Shown here: in pieces, positions 4,000 to 6,445 of the stretch | Layout of the letters: the number at the start of each line of letters is the position of its first letter | How positions within the stretch are numbered: position 1 is the stretch's first letter | Notes under the pieces: model-generated | What the model was told of the DNA's origin: nothing | Databases searched by the model: none | Seen by the model: only the letters and a program-made list of their open reading frames with translations | Made by a program: the position numbers and the translations under genes | Origin: Rhodospirillaceae bacterium | Lineage (GTDB): Bacteria; Pseudomonadota; Alphaproteobacteria; UBA11073 | Direction of reading: 5' to 3' | Assembly: GCA_003536545.1 (NCBI GenBank) | Contig: DPZW01000087.1 | Span: forward strand, 1 to 6,445 | DNA: 6,445 nucleotides

Positions 4000-6445
4000 C
4001 TAGGCTGCTTTCTGGGGTTTTTTCGGGGTGGCCGCGACATAATCCTGCAGCCTGCCCACCGTCAGACCCTCCGCCCCCACGCGTTGCAGGGCGGCAATGG
4101 CCTCTGCCGCCGCGCGCGCGCCCGATAAATTTGTGTAGTGCGGAATGCTATGCAGCAGCGCGGTGCGGCGAAGCGAGAAGCTATCGGCCGTCGCCTGCGC
4201 GCCCTCCACGGTATTGATCACCAATTGGATTTCGCCATTGATCATTGCATCCACGATATGGGGCTGACCCTGAAAAACTTTATTGATGCGATGCGCGGTC
4301 ACGCCCTGTTCGTTGAAATAAGACGCCGTACCGTCAGTTGCCACAATCTTGAAACCCAATTCAAGCAGGCGACGGGCGGTGGGCAAAATCAATGCCTTGT
4401 CACGTTCGCGCAGTGAAATGAATGCCGTGCCAGACATAGGCAACATAAAGCCTGCACCCATCACAGCTTTGACATAGGCCAGACCAAATTCGCCGTCCAC
4501 GCCCATCACTTCACCCGTCGATTTCATTTCAGGCGACAATAAAATATCCGTGCCCGGAAATTTATTAAACGGAAATACGGGGGCCTTTACCGCCGTATGT
4601 TTCGGATGCGCCTCAATCAAATTAAACGTGGCGAGTTTCTCACCCGCCATCACGCGCGCGCCAATTTTTGCCAGTGGAACGCCGGTAGCCTTGGCGACAA
4701 AGGGCACCGTACGTGAAGCGCGTGGATTCACTTCCAGCAGGTAAATTTGATCATCTTTAATGGCAAACTGAATATTCATCAGCCCCACCACGCCTAGATT
4801 TTTAGCAAGCAATCTTGTCTGGCGACGAATTTCTTCCTGAATTTTTTCGCTCAAACTATACGGCGGCAGCGCGCATGAGCTATCGCCGGAATGCACACCA
4901 GCCTCTTCCACATGTTCCATGATACCGGCGATAAAAACATCTGTGCCGTCTGAAATTGCATCGACATCCACCTCACCCGCATCCAATAAGAAGCCATCCA
5001 GCAGCAGCGGCGTTGAGCCTGAAACCTTCACGGCATTATTGATATATTTTTCCAGCCCGGCTTCGTCGGCAATAATTTCCATGCCCGCACCGCCCAACAC
5101 ATAGGATGGACGCAGCACGATGGGATAGCCTACTTCAGCGGCAACTTTGCGCGCTTCGGCAACTGAGCGCGCGATGCCATTGGCCGGTTGTTTTAACCCA
5201 AGCTTCTGAATGAGTTTCTGAAAACGCTCACGGTCTTCTGCCAGATCAATCATATCCACCGATGTGCCAAGGATGGGAATGCCCGCATCCTGCAAATCAT
5301 GTGCAAGTTTCAATGGTGTTTGCCCGCCATATTGCACAATCACGCCCAGCAATTCACCATTTTGTTGCTCGCGCTGGATGACTTCAATCACATCTTCTGC
5401 CGTCAATGGTTCAAAATACAAACGGTCCGATGTATCGTAATCCGTCGAAACGGTTTCCGGATTACAATTGACCATAATAGTCTCACACCCCGCCTCACGC
5501 AGCGCATAGGCGGCATGCACGCAGCAATAATCAAACTCAATCCCCTGCCCGATGCGGTTGGGCCCGCCGCCAAGGATCACCACCTTGCGGTTTGCAGACG
5601 GATTAGCTTCACAGGCAGATTTGCCAAAGCTTGGATTTTCGTAACTGCTGTAAAAATAATTCGTGCTTGCCGGGAATTCCGCTGCACAGGTGTCAATCCG
5701 GCGATAAGCAGGACGGATATTCATTTTCTGGCGCGCCGCGCGAACATCTTTTTCTTTTTTGCCTATCAGTTTGGCAATCCGTGCATCGGCAAAACCCATG
5801 CGTTTGAATGACAGCATATCTTCAGCCGTCTTGGGTAATCCCTGTTTTTTCAATTTATCTTCGGCTTGAATAATGCCTGCCATCTGTTCCAAAAACCATG
5901 GATCAATGGCTGAGGCCGCATGAATTTCAGCAACCGTGAGGCCGCGGCGTAAACCTTCAGCCACCGCCAGAATGCGTTGCGGCGTCGCTTTCGCAATTGC
6001 GGCAATCAGGCCTTCGCGCGTATCAGGCAAATAATCCTGTTCGTCAAATCCAGCCAGGGATTTTTCCATGCCGCGCAGGGCCTTTTGCATGCTCTCCTGA
6101 AAATTCCGACCGATGGCCATCACTTCACCCACCGATTTCATCTGCGTGGTGAGCGACGAGTCAGATCCGCGGAATTTTTCAAACGCAAAACGCGGAATTT
6201 TCGTCACTACATAATCAATTGTCGGCTCAAACGATGCCGGTGTGATTTTGGTAATATCATTTTGCAATTCATCGAGCGTATAACCCACGGCCAGTTTCGC
6301 TGCGACCTTGGCAATCGGAAAACCTGTGGCCTTGGATGCCAGCGCAGATGAACGCGACACGCGCGGATTCATTTCAATCACGATCATGCGCCCGTTCTTC
6401 GGATTGATCGCGAATTGCACATTGCTGCCGCCCGTTTCAACGCCG
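4000..6445 (-). CDS. carB: Carbamoyl-phosphate synthase large subunit, 5' end outside window
   Basis: Reading leftwards, the frame is open from the window edge (GVETGGSNVQF) to a TAG at 4000-4002: 814 residues of a protein usually near 1070-1100. About 270 N-terminal residues, holding most of the first ATP-grasp domain, are missing. Numbering from the edge, the end of that domain carries IEMNPRVSRSSALASKATG (from 22). The helical oligomerisation domain follows (about 138-260), then the second half starts at GGGPNRIGQGIEFDYCC (292-308). The second ATP-grasp has RPSYVLGGAGME (445-456), Glu571 and Asn573 in LLEVNPRASR. The C-terminal MGS-like allosteric domain (about 680-814) contains ATDGTA and NTVEG. 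The protein makes carbamoyl phosphate from bicarbonate, two ATP and ammonia supplied by CarA, feeding pyrimidine and arginine synthesis. The edge GTG at 6420 is an internal valine, not a start. carA is not visible. Confidence 0.97.
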   Translation of the reverse strand, partial: GVETGGSNVQFAINPKNGRMIVIEMNPRVSRSSALASKATGFPIAKVAAKLAVGYTLDELQNDITKITPASFEPTIDYVVTKIPRFAFEKFRGSDSSLTTQMKSVGEVMAIGRNFQESMQKALRGMEKSLAGFDEQDYLPDTREGLIAAIAKATPQRILAVAEGLRRGLTVAEIHAASAIDPWFLEQMAGIIQAEDKLKKQGLPKTAEDMLSFKRMGFADARIAKLIGKKEKDVRAARQKMNIRPAYRRIDTCAAEFPASTNYFYSSYENPSFGKSACEANPSANRKVVILGGGPNRIGQGIEFDYCCVHAAYALREAGCETIMVNCNPETVSTDYDTSDRLYFEPLTAEDVIEVIQREQQNGELLGVIVQYGGQTPLKLAHDLQDAGIPILGTSVDMIDLAEDRERFQKLIQKLGLKQPANGIARSVAEARKVAAEVGYPIVLRPSYVLGGAGMEIIADEAGLEKYINNAVKVSGSTPLLLDGFLLDAGEVDVDAISDGTDVFIAGIMEHVEEAGVHSGDSSCALPPYSLSEKIQEEIRRQTRLLAKNLGVVGLMNIQFAIKDDQIYLLEVNPRASRTVPFVAKATGVPLAKIGARVMAGEKLATFNLIEAHPKHTAVKAPVFPFNKFPGTDILLSPEMKSTGEVMGVDGEFGLAYVKAVMGAGFMLPMSGTAFISLRERDKALILPTARRLLELGFKIVATDGTASYFNEQGVTAHRINKVFQGQPHIVDAMINGEIQLVINTVEGAQATADSFSLRRTALLHSIPHYTNLSGARAAAEAIAALQRVGAEGLTVGRLQDYVAATPKKPQKAA

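Noticed and set aside
4095..4125. GC-alternating tract (CCGCCGCGCGCGCGC) as a special structural element
   Set aside because: It lies in the carB C-terminal coding sequence and encodes an Ala/Arg-rich helix (GARAAAEA); codon choice explains it.
5299..5811. Open frame of about 170 codons antisense to carB
   Set aside because: It lies wholly within the strongly conserved carB sequence, has no recognisable domain and no good ribosome binding site was noted.
6418..6420. GTG as the carB start
   Set aside because: The frame continues to the window edge with the conserved GVETGGSNVQF motif, so this is an internal valine of a gene truncated by the window.
1..6445. A defence system, mobile element, CRISPR array or biosynthetic cluster
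   Set aside because: No transposase, integrase, repeat-spacer array, nuclease, toxin or tRNA-linked signature was seen on either strand; nearly all of the sequence is conserved housekeeping genes.

Overview
The window looks like ordinary chromosomal DNA from an alphaproteobacterium of roughly balanced base composition. The evidence is: an ISC-type ferredoxin very close in sequence to mitochondrial ferredoxins, an aroK-aroB pair, a carB-greA pair, and the alphaproteobacterial style of the GreA N-terminus (KVPMT start, EHGDLSENAEYHAARERQSF helix) and of the CarB linker (YFYSSYE...CEA.PS). A deep, less GC-rich lineage (Rhodospirillales- or Micavibrionales-like) is only a guess. No mobile element, CRISPR array, tRNA or rRNA was seen.

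Layout. Positions 1-113 (+) hold the last codons of a cysteine desulfurase. After 22 bases comes an ISC [2Fe-2S] ferredoxin (136-465, +). Its stop codon overlaps the stop codon of the convergent aroB (460-1548, -). The upstream partner of aroB, aroK (about 1545-2180, -), overlaps the aroB start by 4 bases. Divergent from aroK runs a two-gene + strand unit: a 43-residue single-pass membrane peptide (2226-2357) that overlaps by 20 bases a 345-residue predicted lipoprotein of unknown function (2338-3375). A strong bidirectional terminator (3395-3422) separates this unit from the convergent greA (3442-3924, -). Upstream of greA on the same strand lies carB (4000-6445, -), whose first quarter or so is outside the window.

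How the genes work together. The desulfurase and ferredoxin supply sulfur and electrons for Fe-S cluster assembly. AroB and AroK catalyse steps 2 and 5 of the shikimate pathway. CarB makes carbamoyl phosphate for pyrimidines and arginine, and GreA rescues backtracked RNA polymerase. All of these are well-known housekeeping genes. The least understood part is the small membrane peptide plus lipoprotein unit at 2226-3375, which appears to be translationally coupled and to act at the cell envelope.

No stretch longer than 300 bases lacks a gene. The gaps are 114-135, about 2181-2225, 3376-3441 and 3925-3999, and each is described below.
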